A stretch of 64,000 nucleotides of DNA from Prochlorothrix hollandica PCC 9006 = CALU 1027. GTDB lineage: Bacteria > Cyanobacteriota > Cyanobacteriia > Prochlorotrichales > Prochlorotrichaceae. The notes beneath the pieces are model-generated. The model saw only the letters and a program-made list of their open reading frames with translations, did no database searches and was not told where the DNA came from. This document shows, piece by piece, positions 17,344-27,164 of this stretch. Made by a program: the position numbers and the translations under genes. Numbering within the stretch: the first letter of the stretch is position 1; the number at the start of each line of letters is the position of its first letter. The stretch covers positions 766,675 through 830,674 of the forward strand of contig NZ_KB235937.1 of assembly GCF_000332315.1 (NCBI RefSeq). The letters are read 5' to 3'.

Positions 17344-18012
17344 ATGCACTGCGATTTTCAAACCCCTTCCGTCTCCTGGTCCACGCCCCAGTCCCACTAT
17401 CAAATTAAGCGGGCTAAGTTTCAAGATCTCCAAGACCTCGCCGATCTGCTCACCACCTGCTTTCACCATCAACTCCAACGCCAATGGTTCTATCCACTGC
17501 TGCGTCTAGGGGTTTGCGAAGATTTACGCCAGCGACTCAAATCTAGCGGTCCCCACCACACCTGCTGGACAGCTTGGGAACTGTACAGTCCCCTCCTCTC
17601 CCCTGGCCTACCCCGGCCCCCGGCCTCCCGGTTGGTGGGCACCGTCGAGGTGGATGTGCGCCACCCCTGGCCCTGGTCAGCGGAGGGGTTCTGGCGATCG
17701 CAAAACCCCAAGCAACCGGTGGCCTATGCCTATGTGTCCAATTTGGCCGTGTGTCAAGACGCTCGCCGCCGGGGCATCGCCAAACATCTGCTCCAAGCCG
17801 GAGAACAAACCGCCCGCCGTTGGGGTTTCCCTCGGGTTTATTTACATGTGTTGGAAAATAATCAACAGGCGCGGCAGCTTTACCAGGAAGCAGGATACTA
17901 CTTGGTTCGCATTGATGCGGGTTGGGAAACCTACATCCTAGGCCGACCGCGCCAGTTTCTCTTGGGCAAAACCCTTAAATCGCCGCCGGTTGAGTCCAGC
18001 GTTGGCGCATGA
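17344..18012 (+). CDS. GNAT family N-acetyltransferase
   Basis: The 222-residue protein has a GNAT acetyl-CoA-binding core: [20 protein letters not shown] (motif A, R/QxxGxG/A as RRRGIA) near residues 131-150, then [20 protein letters not shown] with [11 protein letters not shown]. The N-terminal third ([20 protein letters not shown]) fits the first GNAT strand and helix. The substrate is unknown; RimI-like protein acetylation is one option. Its 3' end overlaps the convergent rRNA methyltransferase gene by 38 bases. Confidence 0.85.
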   Translation: MHCDFQTPSVSWSTPQSHYQIKRAKFQDLQDLADLLTTCFHHQLQRQWFYPLLRLGVCEDLRQRLKSSGPHHTCWTAWELYSPLLSPGLPRPPASRLVGTVEVDVRHPWPWSAEGFWRSQNPKQPVAYAYVSNLAVCQDARRRGIAKHLLQAGEQTARRWGFPRVYLHVLENNQQARQLYQEAGYYLVRIDAGWETYILGRPRQFLLGKTLKSPPVESSVGA

Positions 18013-19867
18013 CCTCATAGAGCACCAAGCCGGAGGCCACGGAGGCATTGAGGCTGGAGGATTTACCCTGAAGGGGAATGGAAACCAGCATATCGCAGTG
18101 TTTTTGGGTCAATAGACTTAAGCCTTCCCCTTCAGAACCAATGACCAACACAATGGGACCGTCAAATTGGATCTGGTGGGCGGTTTGGGAGGCTTCTGCA
18201 TCGGTGCCATAGATCCAGAATCCCTTGGTTTTGAGGGTTTCCAAGGCTCGGTTTAAGTTCACCACCCGGCTCACGCGGAAGTTACTGAGGGCACCGGCGG
18301 CCACTTTCATCACCGTCGAGGTGACCCCGGCGGAGCGGCGCTGGGGAATGACCAAGCCTTGGGCACCCAGGGCTTCAGCAGACCGGATAATGGCCCCCAG
18401 GTTATGGGGATCGGTGATGCCGTCCGTGGCCAAAATGATGGGGCGATCGTTGTCCTGTTGGGCGGACTCAATCAGGCTTTCCAGTTCCCAGTAGTCATAG
18501 GGAGCCACTTGGGCCACGATGCCTTGGTGGGTGGTGCCGGGGCTAAGTTGGTTCAGCCGAGTCATTTCCACCTCATCGACGATGGTGCCCCCGGCTTTGG
18601 CTTCATTGAGAAGCTCAAAAAATTGGGGATCGTAGCGCAGACGGGAGGAAACCCAAACCCGGTTAATGGACTGGTTACCGTCTAGGGCTGCCAGGACAGG
18701 GTGCCGCCCATAAATGAGATCGCTGCGTTCTTCCTGAAGGGTGTCAGGGGTCTCGTCCCCTGGGGCATCGGTTCTGGAGGAGTCAGCCCCAAAACGCCCT
18801 GATTCGGGGCGATCGGACGTAAATTTACCAGCACCAAACTTACCAGCACCAAACTTACCAGCACCAAACTTACCAGCACCAAATTTATCGGCACCAAATT
18901 TACTGTCCCCAAAGCGCCCTGGGCTGGGCCGATCGGACTTAAATTTACTGGGACCAAATTTACTGCCCCCCGATCGCCCGTTGCTGGGTCGGTCGGATCC
19001 ATAGGATCGGGACTCGGACTTACCCTGATAGGAATCCTGGGGGCGATCGCGGTCACCCTTTGGCCCATAGGCAGGCCGTCCCCCCCGACTCTCATCCTGC
19101 TGATCGCTGCGATAGCTGTCCCGCTGGGGGCTGGGTCGGTTGCCCCGATAGCCGCCCCCCCGCTGACCGTCCCGCTGACCGTCCCGCTGACCGTCCCGCT
19201 GACCGTCCCGTTGGTCACGGCGGTAACTGTCCCGATAGCCCCCCGGACGATCGTTACCGCGATCGTTACCGCGATCGTTGCCGCGATCGTCCCGATGCTG
19301 ATGGGTTCTGTCTCCCCGGTAGCCCCCTGGGCGATCGTCCCGCTGATCGCGGCGGTAGTCGTCCCGGTAGCCCCCCTGTTGCGATCGGGGTTTCGGGCGA
19401 TCCTGGCCCTGGAAACGCTGGGGACGCGCACCCTCCCGATCGCCGTGGGCAGAGTCATCACGGGAAAAATCAGAACGGAACCCATCGCGGCGGTTAGGGG
19501 AAGCAGCGGAATGATCCCCCTTCTGGATGGAGGGGCGACGATCGTAACCGGAGTCGGAACCCTTAGACCGTTGGGGACGATCGGAGGAACCCTGGCGATC
19601 GTAGCGGCCCTTACCCTGGGAACGATCGCGATCTCCATAGCGGTCTTGATCCCGATCCCAGTTACGATCGCCCCCACCCTGGACACTTCTAGGGGATCCC
19701 TTGGGGGAACCGTATTGAGGCTTAATCTTGGGGGATCGATCGGAATCAGCGGAGGAATGGTCAGATTTCATGGGGGAGGACTTAAATTTACCGGACTTAC
19801 CCTTGGCGGGCCTGCCCTTGGGGAGTTGAACACGGGTGAACGAACGGCGCTGGCGACGGGGAACCAT
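17975..19867 (-). CDS. rlmB: RlmB-like 23S rRNA 2'-O-methyltransferase with a long low-complexity N-terminus
   Basis: The C-terminal ~250 residues are a SpoU/TrmH-family enzyme: substrate-binding domain from [15 protein letters not shown], then motif 1 [18 protein letters not shown], motif 2 [10 protein letters not shown] and motif 3 [20 protein letters not shown]. These methylate ribose 2'-OH in tRNA or rRNA; the layout fits RlmB (G2251-type). In front are about 380 residues rich in Arg, Asp, Gly and Ser with tandem blocks (RDGQ, RGND, KFGAG). A frame open to 20026 exists, but ATG 19867 has a GGAGA ribosome site and a sensible basic N-terminus ([14 protein letters not shown]), so I prefer it. 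The tail may bind RNA nonspecifically. The gene symbol reflects family, not proof of target. Confidence 0.88.
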   Translation of the reverse strand: MVPRRQRRSFTRVQLPKGRPAKGKSGKFKSSPMKSDHSSADSDRSPKIKPQYGSPKGSPRSVQGGGDRNWDRDQDRYGDRDRSQGKGRYDRQGSSDRPQRSKGSDSGYDRRPSIQKGDHSAASPNRRDGFRSDFSRDDSAHGDREGARPQRFQGQDRPKPRSQQGGYRDDYRRDQRDDRPGGYRGDRTHQHRDDRGNDRGNDRGNDRPGGYRDSYRRDQRDGQRDGQRDGQRDGQRGGGYRGNRPSPQRDSYRSDQQDESRGGRPAYGPKGDRDRPQDSYQGKSESRSYGSDRPSNGRSGGSKFGPSKFKSDRPSPGRFGDSKFGADKFGAGKFGAGKFGAGKFGAGKFTSDRPESGRFGADSSRTDAPGDETPDTLQEERSDLIYGRHPVLAALDGNQSINRVWVSSRLRYDPQFFELLNEAKAGGTIVDEVEMTRLNQLSPGTTHQGIVAQVAPYDYWELESLIESAQQDNDRPIILATDGITDPHNLGAIIRSAEALGAQGLVIPQRRSAGVTSTVMKVAAGALSNFRVSRVVNLNRALETLKTKGFWIYGTDAEASQTAHQIQFDGPIVLVIGSEGEGLSLLTQKHCDMLVSIPLQGKSSSLNASVASGLVLYEVMRQRWTQPAAI

Positions 19868-20210
19868 AAAACAATCTCCGGATGGGGTAAGGATGGGAGG
19901 GATCGAAGATAACGCAACACCCCAGCCTCTCCTGGAGACAGGGTTATGGGCAGCGGTGACGGTAGGTCTAAAGGCGGGTCTAAAGGCGGGTCTAACGGCG
20001 AGTCTGCCCCCAGGGAAGACTGACATAACCCAAGCCGGATGGGGTTGCTACGGTCACGAAAAAAACCAAGGCCAAGGGTCAGCTATGGGGTCGGTCTACG
20101 ATCGTAACAAACATCACCCTCAGCACGGGAGGGGGTCACAGGGGGGGATATCGCCCCTAAGGTTGGGACAGAGTCCCGCAGCAGCTCCCCAAGTCGAGGG
20201 CTACCTCTAT

Positions 20211-20313
20211 TACAGCAGTCCTAAATGGGTCGTGTGGTGTGCCCCCGGAGGGGGCACACCACACCAAGGGTTTCAGCCGTCGAGATCCTTACAACTGATT
20301 TAGGGTTGCTGTA
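20211..20313 (-). mobile_element. MITE-like repeat A, copy 5
   Basis: 103-bp A element in minus orientation in the 634-base gap upstream of the rRNA methyltransferase gene. The rest of the gap (19868-20210 and 20314-20501) shows a short GGGCGGGTCTAAA tandem near 19970-20000 and GGAACGGAAGG repeats near 20335-20355, and no gene. Confidence 0.85.
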
Positions 20314-20501
20314 CAGAGAATTGGGCACGGAAGGGGGAACGGAAGGGGGAACGGAACTGATCCCCCAGCCCAGCACAAGGAGCACAACCGAGATGTCACA
20401 CAGCAGAACACTCCTATCCGACGATCGGACGGAGTGGCACTGGGATCGCTGAGCAGATTCAGAGAAGCCGCGATCGGCACCCCCTAAGGGGAGTCACAAA
20501 A

Positions 20502-21056
20502 CTAAGGGGAGTCACAAAAAACAAGGTACTGCCAGAGAACCTTTAACCGAGCTGGATCTGTTAAATAGAGATAACCCACCAAAGCTTCTAGGGCTGTAGC
20601 TTGCTGATAAACACTGACCTTAACCCGCTTGGGAGCGGATGTAGCAGCATTACGCCCCCGGCGCACAATGGCCGACTCAGCCTCCGTGAGGTGCTGCCGC
20701 AACGTTTGAAGGTGAAGGGATTGTTGCTCAGCCCGCACCTGCCCCACAACCTGACGATGATAAGCCTGAATCCGTTGAGGGGGGAGCAAGTAATGGAGAC
20801 GAACATAAAGTTCATAAATGGCATCACCCACATAAGCTAGGAGGACGGGGGACAGGTGCTGGGCTTCCTGGGGGGAAAGCAACGGCTGGCCACCATCCAT
20901 AGCTATGGCAGTGATGGACTGGGACAAGGGGGATGGCTTAGGGTCTGCCTCCATCGGGGAGTTCAGAATACTGGCTACCTCACCATCAGCTATCTCAAGA
21001 CCAGGGTTCTGAACCTGAGGGTTCTCATCTGGCAGAGACATTTTCGAGGGCCGCAT
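20502..21056 (-). CDS. mrnC: Mini-ribonuclease 3
   Basis: MrnC is a dimeric RNase III catalytic domain without a double-stranded RNA-binding domain; it processes 23S rRNA precursors. Visible: [19 protein letters not shown] (catalytic Asp/Glu region), [33 protein letters not shown] and [11 protein letters not shown]. The 184-residue length includes a non-conserved ~50-residue N-terminus. Starts are possible at 21056 or at the ATG at 21041; either overlaps the 3' end of the STAS gene upstream (by 32 or 17 bases), implying coupled translation. Confidence 0.9.
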   Translation of the reverse strand: MRPSKMSLPDENPQVQNPGLEIADGEVASILNSPMEADPKPSPLSQSITAIAMDGGQPLLSPQEAQHLSPVLLAYVGDAIYELYVRLHYLLPPQRIQAYHRQVVGQVRAEQQSLHLQTLRQHLTEAESAIVRRGRNAATSAPKRVKVSVYQQATALEALVGYLYLTDPARLKVLWQYLVFCDSP

Positions 21057-21393
21057 CTACGGAGGTCTGAAGCGCTAAAAACTTCTCCAGGCGCACTAAC
21101 TTCACGGTTTGGGTCACCCTGGGATTGGTGACGATTTGGAGGGAACCTTTAGCATCCTGAGCCTGTTTGGCAAGTTGAACTAAGGCACCTAGTCCAGAAC
21201 TATCAATAAAGTCAATGTGGGAAAGATCGAGAATGATGTTTTTGTGGCTATCTTCAATGTACTTCCCCAGAACCTTACGGACAGTAGGCTCTGAAAAGGC
21301 ATCTAATAGCCCCGTGAGGCGAAATAATTGACAGTTTCCCCTAACTTCGCGGGTGCCTCTTAAACTTACCGTTAGGGTTAGCGGATCAGGAAT
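21025..21393 (-). CDS. STAS-domain anti-sigma-factor antagonist, apparently starting at ATT
   Basis: No standard start exists, but the frame encodes a clear STAS protein: [60 protein letters not shown] (phosphorylatable Ser in the DSSGLGAL motif), and [24 protein letters not shown] antagonists bind anti-sigma kinases when unphosphorylated, and PP2C phosphatases reactivate them. A stop codon (TAA) lies 10 codons before the proposed start, and there is no ATG, GTG or TTG in frame before the conserved region. An AAGGAGG ribosome site lies 5 bases before ATT 21391-21393, so ATT is the best start. About 122 residues. Confidence 0.85.
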   Translation of the reverse strand: MPDPLTLTVSLRGTREVRGNCQLFRLTGLLDAFSEPTVRKVLGKYIEDSHKNIILDLSHIDFIDSSGLGALVQLAKQAQDAKGSLQIVTNPRVTQTVKLVRLEKFLALQTSVDAALENVSAR

Positions 21394-21573
21394 AGCTTCC
21401 TCCTTCGATCTCTCACAAACTTACCGACGACTCAGTATAGGGCAGGATGACATACTCTGCAACCCTGCCCTGAAATCGGACTACCACAAAACCCAGAGAG
21501 ACTGCAAGCAGCTATGGGCTACCTCTGGGTCAGGCTGCAATGGTTTAAACCATGCCGTTTATCATGCCGTTTA

Positions 21574-22722
21574 TCATGCCTCTGGGCGACGATCGACCAT
21601 GGCTTGGACAAACTGTTCAAACAGATAGTCGGAGTCGTGGGGACCGGGGCTGGCTTCGGGGTGGTATTGCACCGAGAAAATGGGCAGGGTTTTATGGCGC
21701 AGTCCGGCAACGGTGCGATCGTTGAGGTTGAGATGGGTCACCTCCACATCATCCCCCAGGGAGTCGGCACCAATGGCAAAACCATGGTTCTGGCTGGTGA
21801 TTTCCACCTGTTGCTGCAACCCACAGGGATGGTTCAACCCCCGGTGGCCAAATTTGAGCTTGAAGGTTTCGGCCCCTAAGGATAACCCCAAAATTTGATG
21901 GCCGAGGCAAATGCCAAACATGGGCTTTTGGCTTTGGAGCAGGGCTTTGGTGGTTGCGATCGCTTCGGTAACAGCGGCGGGGTCCCCAGGGCCGTTGGAC
22001 AGAAAAATGCCCTCTGGGTTATGGGCCAGAATGTCGGCGGCGGGGGTGTTGGCGGGTACCACAGTCACCTGACAACCATAGCTGGTGAGACGGCGCAGGA
22101 TATTGCGCTTCACCCCAAAGTCTAGGGCCACCACCCGCAGGGGGGGATCGATGGGGGGGCGATCGGCGGTGTGGAATTCCCAACCGTCCAAGGTGCCCTC
22201 AGACCATGCATAGGTGTCTGGGGTGGTCACGGTTTGGGCAAGATTCAGCCCCTGCATGGAGGGAGCTTCCTGCACCCGGGCCAACAGTTCAACGGGATCG
22301 GTGATTTCGGTGGAAATGGCACCGTTGACAACACCAATGGAACGGAGCTTCCGGGTCAAGGCGCGGGTGTCAATGCCGTAAATGCCAGGGATCTGGTGTT
22401 CCTTGAGGTAGTCCGAGAGGGATTGGGTCGATCGCCAGTTGCTGGGGCGATCGGTCACATTGCGGGCAATGGCCCCCTTGACCTGGGGATGTTGAGATTC
22501 TTCATCATCGGAGTTCACCCCCGTATTGCCCAGCTCAGGATAGGTAAAGGTGACGATTTGGCCACAGTAGCTCGGATCGGTGAGCACTTCTTGGTAGCCC
22601 GTCATACCGGTGTTAAACACCACTTCGCCGATGGTCGTACCCTCCGCCCCAAAGGCTTTACCGCGATACACTGTGCCATCAGCCAGTACGAGTAAAGCAA
22701 GTTTTTTATCCGTCCGCGCCAT
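21574..22722 (-). CDS. carA: Carbamoyl-phosphate synthase small (glutaminase) subunit
   Basis: CarA hydrolyses glutamine and channels ammonia to CarB for carbamoyl phosphate, used in arginine and pyrimidine synthesis. The 382-residue protein has the N-terminal CPSase small domain ([38 protein letters not shown]) and a class I glutaminase: nucleophile Cys in [25 protein letters not shown], and His/Glu in [15 protein letters not shown]. Length is typical. carB is not beside it. The two-fold repeat CCGTTTATCATG lies directly after the stop codon (21550-21575). Confidence 0.96.
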   Translation of the reverse strand: MARTDKKLALLVLADGTVYRGKAFGAEGTTIGEVVFNTGMTGYQEVLTDPSYCGQIVTFTYPELGNTGVNSDDEESQHPQVKGAIARNVTDRPSNWRSTQSLSDYLKEHQIPGIYGIDTRALTRKLRSIGVVNGAISTEITDPVELLARVQEAPSMQGLNLAQTVTTPDTYAWSEGTLDGWEFHTADRPPIDPPLRVVALDFGVKRNILRRLTSYGCQVTVVPANTPAADILAHNPEGIFLSNGPGDPAAVTEAIATTKALLQSQKPMFGICLGHQILGLSLGAETFKLKFGHRGLNHPCGLQQQVEITSQNHGFAIGADSLGDDVEVTHLNLNDRTVAGLRHKTLPIFSVQYHPEASPGPHDSDYLFEQFVQAMVDRRPEA

Positions 22723-22939
22723 GTTCGTCTCCGGGAAAAGTCCGGTGCCTATTATGGCATGGTCATTTCCCTAGCACGTCAGCAAATAATGACCCTTTGG
22801 CCCAGATCTCTGCCCCAAATCCGCTCCCAGGGCGGCTAATCTGATATCTCTAATCTGATATCTAATAGGATCCACCGACTTAACTCAGAGACTAACTCAG
22901 ACGGCGACAGCACCTCGACCACGCCTAGGGCTTACACGC

Positions 22940-23995
22940 CTAGGATTGCAGGAAAGCCACCAAATCCGTCACCTTATCCCAGGGGGCACCACTGCTGATC
23001 ACCGATCGCGCCAAGGCTACCCCGGCTGCCAGGGAATCCACTTTTTGGCCCACCTGAAGCGCTAAGGCACTATTGAGAATCACTACATCCTGTTGGGCGG
23101 GAGTCCCTTTGCCCTGGAGCACCCCTTGGAGAATGGCCGCATTCTCGGTCACATCCCCCCCGACCAACGCTGCCAGGGGAGCCGCCGTCAGTCCTAGGCT
23201 CTGGGGATCCAGCACCGATTGCTGCACCTGTCCCCCTGCCAACTGCGCCAGATCCGTCACGGATCCTAGCCCCGCTTCGTCTAAGCCCTCCCGTCCATGG
23301 ATCACCATGGCTTGCTCTAGGCCCAACTGGTTCAGTGCTTCCGCCAAGATGGGCACCAGGGCCGAGTTGGACACCCCCAACACTTGGCCCGTGGGACGGA
23401 GGGGGTTGACCAGGGGACCCAGTAGGTTAAAAATGGTGCGCACCTTTAGGGTTTTACGCAGCGGAACCACCGCTTTCATGGCGGGGTGCCAGCCTGGGGC
23501 GAAGAGGAAGGTGATGCCCACGGCATCCACGGCCCCATAGATTTGGTCGGGGGATGCCCCTAAATTAATGCCGAGGGCTTCCAGTACGTCGGCAGATCCC
23601 ACTTTGCCAGAGGCCGATCGATTGCCATGTTTGGCCACGGCAACCCCTGCGGCGGCAGTCACGAAGGCGACCGCAGTGGAAATATTGAAGGTGGAAGCTC
23701 CATCCCCCCCGGTCCCACAGGTATCCACCAAGGGCCGACTCTTAACAGGAACCTGGGCTTGGGTCGCCTGGGCCTGTAAGACCCGTGCCATGCCCACCAA
23801 TTCTGAAGCGGACACGCCTTTCGCTTGGAGAGCCGCTAAGATAGCTCCAGACAAGACAGGGGGAATCCCATCCTGGAGCCAGCCCGTCATCAGTTGCGTG
23901 GCCTGTTCCAGGGACAGGGACTGGCGATCGAGGAGTTGCTGCAACAACAAGGGCCAGGTTTCGGGGGTGGGGAGAAGGTTGACGGGTTGGCTCAT
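22940..23995 (-). CDS. trpD: Anthranilate phosphoribosyltransferase
   Basis: TrpD transfers phosphoribose from PRPP to anthranilate in tryptophan synthesis. Signatures: [20 protein letters not shown] (PRPP-binding GTGGD loop), [40 protein letters not shown] and [20 protein letters not shown]. The annotated frame can be read from TTG 23998, but ATG 23995 is the natural start, giving 351 residues. Oddly the bases immediately before the ATG are an IS200/IS605-type right end (minus strand CCCAAATTTTTG then ATGAGC), so the ancestral leader is gone and no strong ribosome site is visible. carA and trpD are separated by about 217 bases with no gene. Confidence 0.95.
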   Translation of the reverse strand: MSQPVNLLPTPETWPLLLQQLLDRQSLSLEQATQLMTGWLQDGIPPVLSGAILAALQAKGVSASELVGMARVLQAQATQAQVPVKSRPLVDTCGTGGDGASTFNISTAVAFVTAAAGVAVAKHGNRSASGKVGSADVLEALGINLGASPDQIYGAVDAVGITFLFAPGWHPAMKAVVPLRKTLKVRTIFNLLGPLVNPLRPTGQVLGVSNSALVPILAEALNQLGLEQAMVIHGREGLDEAGLGSVTDLAQLAGGQVQQSVLDPQSLGLTAAPLAALVGGDVTENAAILQGVLQGKGTPAQQDVVILNSALALQVGQKVDSLAAGVALARSVISSGAPWDKVTDLVAFLQS

Positions 23996-23996
23996 C

Positions 23997-24290
23997 AAAA
24001 ATTTGGGTAGAAACCCCGTGCTGAAGCACGGCTTTACATAGAACCCTTGCGGGTACTGGTTTTTAATTGCCGATAAGGCCGAGAACCAGCAAATCGTTTA
24101 AGTCCCCTCCCACAACACAACTAAGATGTCTTGTCTCACAACGCCCTACCAATAAGGCTTAGAGGGCATCCGAACTGGGGAAGTATTCGGAGGTCTGTGC
24201 CAAGTTGTGTCTCAGTGTGGTAGTCGCTACTTACGTTGCCTAAATTGGTTTAGGCAAGCTCCGTCCTTTAGGGCGGAGTTAGTGACAGGT
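23997..24290 (-). mobile_element. IS200/IS605-type deletion derivative (PATE) upstream of trpD
   Basis: Read on the minus strand, a left-end-like hairpin CTCCGCCCTAAAGGACGGAG (24259-24278) and a right-end hairpin CCGTGCTTCAGCACGG with GGGTTTCTACCC and AAATTTTTGATGA (23997-24035) bracket about 220 bases without an open frame. The two ends match the style of single-strand transposons of this family. The right end touches the trpD start. Left boundary is approximate. Confidence 0.6.
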
Positions 24291-24497
24291 CAGACAGTGA
24301 GGCAATAACAGGATGAGATCTATTTAACAATACCTTGCCTTCGCACCTTGCCTCTGCCTGTCCCCGGTCTACCCCCAGAACCCTGGAGTGGTTCTCGGCT
24401 GGGGATCCGGCCCAAGGGGTGGCCCTAGGTTAGGGGGTGGCAGGAACGGGTGAGGGGGATAGGGGTCTTCCCCTGGATAACCGTTACACCCTTGCGG

Positions 24498-24577
24498 GCT
24501 TACCGCTTAGAGCAGGACAAGATAAACGGGACAGTGGGGCGCGGAGTGCCCCACTGTCCCGGCTTAAGTTGATACCC
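24498..24577 (+). repeat. Palindromic repeat B, copy 3
   Basis: About 80 bp, GCTTACCGCTTAGAGCAGGAC at the left, GGGGCGCGGAGTGCCCC hairpin, end GATACCC. Between here and 25100 I see no gene: only a partial B half (24957-24990) and AT-richer unique sequence. Confidence 0.88.
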
Positions 24578-24956
24578 CAAAAAACCTCAAAAAAAGAATC
24601 CGGATACCCAGACACCCTAGGGAATACTATTTAGGGAATCGAACTAGTGAATCGAACTCTGTCTACAATGGGTTCTTAGCAAACGACTATGGCTAATGGC
24701 AAAACAGACCATCAGTAGGGAGACAACTGACCCTAATTGTCTTCAAGAACAATGGTTAATTTCTATGGCGATCGCGTAACAAATGCGATGGCCAAGCATG
24801 GCTTATTTTAACTATAAAAACTACTCAGATCCTTCGTAGTCTCTCCTATTTTTTACATCTATAAATATACGCAATATTAAACAATAGGACACCTGTGGAT
24901 ACTGAAATCCTAATAATTCAAATCCATAGATTGACGTGATTAGCAGGTGGGATTTT

Positions 24957-24990
24957 CGCTTTAAGCAGGACAAGATTAACGGGAGGGCGA
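24957..24990 (+). repeat. Partial repeat B (left half only)
   Basis: Only the left half of the B consensus is present (GCTTTAAGCAGGACAAGATT, then AACGGGAG), with no closing hairpin. Probably a decayed copy. Confidence 0.6.
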
Positions 24991-25100
24991 GGGATCTATG
25001 CACCCCCGTGAATCCAGATAGCCAAAACCAATAGTGCCTCCAGCCCAGAGCTATTGACAAAATCAACTCTGGTGGCCCAAGGTCTTGAAGATCGCCGCTA

Positions 25101-25363
25101 TAGACGTAATCGTCCCAGAGACTCCGATCGAGATTGGTAGCGAACGAGTTGAAAGGGTTTAAGCTATTTCAGGCTGAAACGATTGATCTTCATTAAATAC
25201 CGGGTACGGTTACGTTCGTAATAACGACTTCAGTCGTTCCCCTCTAGGAAGCTATGGACCAGAGCGACTGAAGTCGCTACTACAAACCTGAGCGACTGAA
25301 GTCACTACTACAAACCTGAGCGACTGAAGTCGCTACTACAAACCAAAGCCTGGAACGGTTACC
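25101..25363 (-). repeat. Repeat E, copy 2 (inverted, three 28-bp units)
   Basis: Reverse-complement relative of 9084-9404: CGTCCCAGAGACTCCGATCG at the left, the ATTAAATACCGGGTACGGTTACG stretch in shortened form, then about three units with GAGCGACTGAAGTCGCTAC. Array length differs from copy 1 (about 3 versus 5 units). Confidence 0.88.
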
Positions 25364-25410
25364 TATAGACTGCCCTAGCCAGGGTCAATCCCCAGAAACC
25401 CAATCCTCGA

Positions 25411-25510
25411 AGCTGGTTGACTGACAAAGGATTCTGTCTTGGGCACGGAAACCAAGCCCCTGACGGGTTTTGGTCGCTGTAGGGGTCAGGTTTCCTGACC
25501 CGGCCAGTGG
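25411..25510 (-). repeat. Dispersed repeat H, copy 2
   Basis: Resembles the reverse complement of 2738-2850, including GGTTGACTGACAAAGGATTC and the GGGTCAGGTTTCCTGACCC palindrome. 25511-25799 is unique sequence without an evident gene. Confidence 0.65.
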
Positions 25511-25799
25511 TCCAGATCCTAGGGCTAGGGGGATTCATGGACAGAAATTTGAGGGGGGCAGCAGTAGGCATTCCCCCGTCTGGCTTCAGATTTCTAGGGG
25601 TCTGAGATCGCCCTAAACCATCATGCAAAAAATCTTTTGTGTCAGGTTCCAAATATAAGCTTATTCTTACAGCTAAGGTAAGATGACCAACAGGCTCCAA
25701 CCCAGGATTTACCCTTATCTCCTCTGACTAAATCTAGGCCAGGATTTACCACGGGTTGGACAGCTAGTCCTTAGCTTAAATCCAGCAGTATCTATGTTC

Positions 25800-25902
25800 T
25801 ACAGCAGTCCTAAATGGGTCATGTGGTGTGCCCCCTCCGGGGGCACACCACACCAAGGGTTTCAGCTATCGAGATGCCTACAACTGATTTAGGGTTGCTA
25901 TA
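25800..25902 (-). mobile_element. MITE-like repeat A, copy 6
   Basis: 103-bp A element in minus orientation, 220 bases upstream of gvpA and thus at the edge of its promoter region. Confidence 0.85.
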
Positions 25903-25998
25903 GCTCAGGCTAATTTTAGAAATTTAGAGACTTGATCACCATGTTTAACTTATGTGACGGAATTCTTTCCGGATCCCAGCACTGTTAGGCATAAAGAA

Positions 25999-26004
25999 TA
26001 TAAT
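25999..26004 (+). promoter_or_regulatory. Candidate -10 element upstream of gvpA
   Basis: A perfect TATAAT lies about 118 bases before the gvpA ATG. The sequence 17 bases further upstream (CCAGCA) is a poor -35, so an activator or alternative sigma factor could be needed. This is a pattern match only. Confidence 0.3.
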
Positions 26005-26121
26005 CAAGGCTGGATTGCTGTTAGGTTAATGTTCATGATATCTCAGACTCTGTTTGGGATATTGCAATGACTTCTCCCCTTGGGGAGCTTAGTTCTAAAA
26101 CTGTCTTAGGGAGCTATAAAC

Positions 26122-26337
26122 ATGGCTGTTGAAAAAGTAAACTCCTCCTCTAGCTTGGCCGAAGTGGTCGATCGCATTTTGGACAAGGGCATCGTGATTG
26201 ATGCTTGGGCACGGGTGTCCCTGGTGGGCATCGAGCTTATTTCCATTGAGGCTCGGATCGTGATTGCCTCCGTTGAGACCTATCTGAAGTACGCCGAAGC
26301 CGTGGGTCTCACCGCCCAGGCTGCTGTGCCCGCCTAG
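26122..26337 (+). CDS. gvpA: Gas vesicle major structural protein
   Basis: GvpA is the small hydrophobic protein that builds the ribbed gas-vesicle wall giving buoyancy. The 71-residue product has the diagnostic core [20 protein letters not shown], then [19 protein letters not shown] and a short tail rich in Ala; length is exactly typical. A GGGAG ribosome site lies 8 bases upstream. Only one gvpA copy is present in the window. A hairpin directly after the stop probably ends or attenuates transcription, which in gas-vesicle operons makes gvpA message more abundant than downstream message. First gene of gvpA-C-N-J-K-F. Confidence 0.98.
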   Translation: MAVEKVNSSSSLAEVVDRILDKGIVIDAWARVSLVGIELISIEARIVIASVETYLKYAEAVGLTAQAAVPA

Positions 26338-26347
26338 ATAACGCCAT

Positions 26348-26367
26348 AAAGGGGAACTCTCCCCTTT
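26348..26367 (+). terminator. Hairpin after gvpA
   Basis: AAAGGGG-AACTCT-CCCCTTT forms a 7-bp perfect stem 10 bases after the gvpA stop codon. There is no long T run, so it may be a partial terminator or an mRNA-stabilising hairpin. Confidence 0.65.
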
Positions 26368-26641
26368 AGCGCTCAGGTGGTCAATCCCGACGGGGTTATC
26401 CCAGCCCTGAGACCGGAGAGGGTTAAGGTGTCTTAGCCTTCCCCGCCTCAGGATGCTTGGATTAATCTGTCGGTTCGGTTCAGGGCTTTCCAGGGGTAAG
26501 TCCAGAGACAATCCTGATCACAGACCATGCTGCCCCAGATATCATCCTAAGTCAGGGTTGATCCTGAGCCAGGGGCAATCCTGAGCCAGGGGCAATCCTG
26601 AGCAACGGATCTCAACCGGCCCACCCTGACACTATTAAGAT

Positions 26642-26695
26642 TTTTCCATATACCCCTCTTTCCCATATACCCCTCTTTCCCATATACCCCTCTGC
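26642..26695. repeat. Tandem 17-bp repeat (about 3 units)
   Basis: CCATATACCCCTCTTTC occurs three times in the 827-base gap between gvpA and gvpC. The gap also holds GAGCCAGGGGCAATCCT duplicates (26560-26600), a D element and a B element, and no gene. Confidence 0.85.
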
Positions 26696-26708
26696 CCCAA
26701 CCCACTAT

Positions 26709-26822
26709 GGGTCACCTCGCAAAATCCCAATGCTCGCCCCTGTCCTAACGCAAGCATAACCAACGCAACACTAGGGGTTGGGGCTGTGGGCGAAGCCGCC
26801 TGCCCCAATGAATGGAGGTGCC
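26709..26822 (+). mobile_element. MITE-like repeat D, copy 1 (diverged)
   Basis: Diverged copy: left end GGGTCACCTCG, inner TGCTCGCCCCTGTCCTAACG and GGGCGAAGCCGCCTGCCCC, right end GGAGGTGCC. About 114 bp. Confidence 0.6.
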
Positions 26823-27057
26823 GGTGCCCTATGGCTAAGGCCAAGGCACAAGGGTCTAGGGTCAACAGTACTGAAGGGATCCTAACCCGCCTCAGATCCT
26901 CTTCAGCAGGCTGTGATGGCCATTCACAGACCCCTGGTCTAGATCAGCCTCAGTGGGTTAACCGGGCCAGCAGTCTACCGGGTCAGCCGTGATCTTCTAT
27001 CCTTAGCTGACCTCTTATGCAAAACTCCTAACCTTTAAACACCCCTCCACCGTAGGG

Positions 27058-27135
27058 TTCCCGCTTAAAGCGGGACAAGATTAACGGGAGAGTGGGGCGC
27101 GGATCGCCCTACTATCTCGGCTTAAGTTGATACCC
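27058..27135 (+). repeat. Palindromic repeat B, copy 5
   Basis: About 78 bp, ending 29 bases before the gvpC ATG, so it lies in the gvpC leader. Left arm CCGCTTAAAGCGGGACAAG, end GATACCC. Confidence 0.88.
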
Positions 27136-27164
27136 CACCGTAGACAACAAACCCAGGGAAAATT

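Noticed and set aside
18682-19686. Large antisense frame of 334 residues opposite the rRNA methyltransferase
   Set aside because: It is the shadow of the low-complexity tail; composition is repetitive Val/Ile/Ala/Gly and no start context is seen, whereas the sense frame is continuous with a known domain.
24437-24634. 65-residue frame
   Set aside because: Mostly repeat B read in frame (GLPLRAGQDKRDSG); such frames recur at other B copies.
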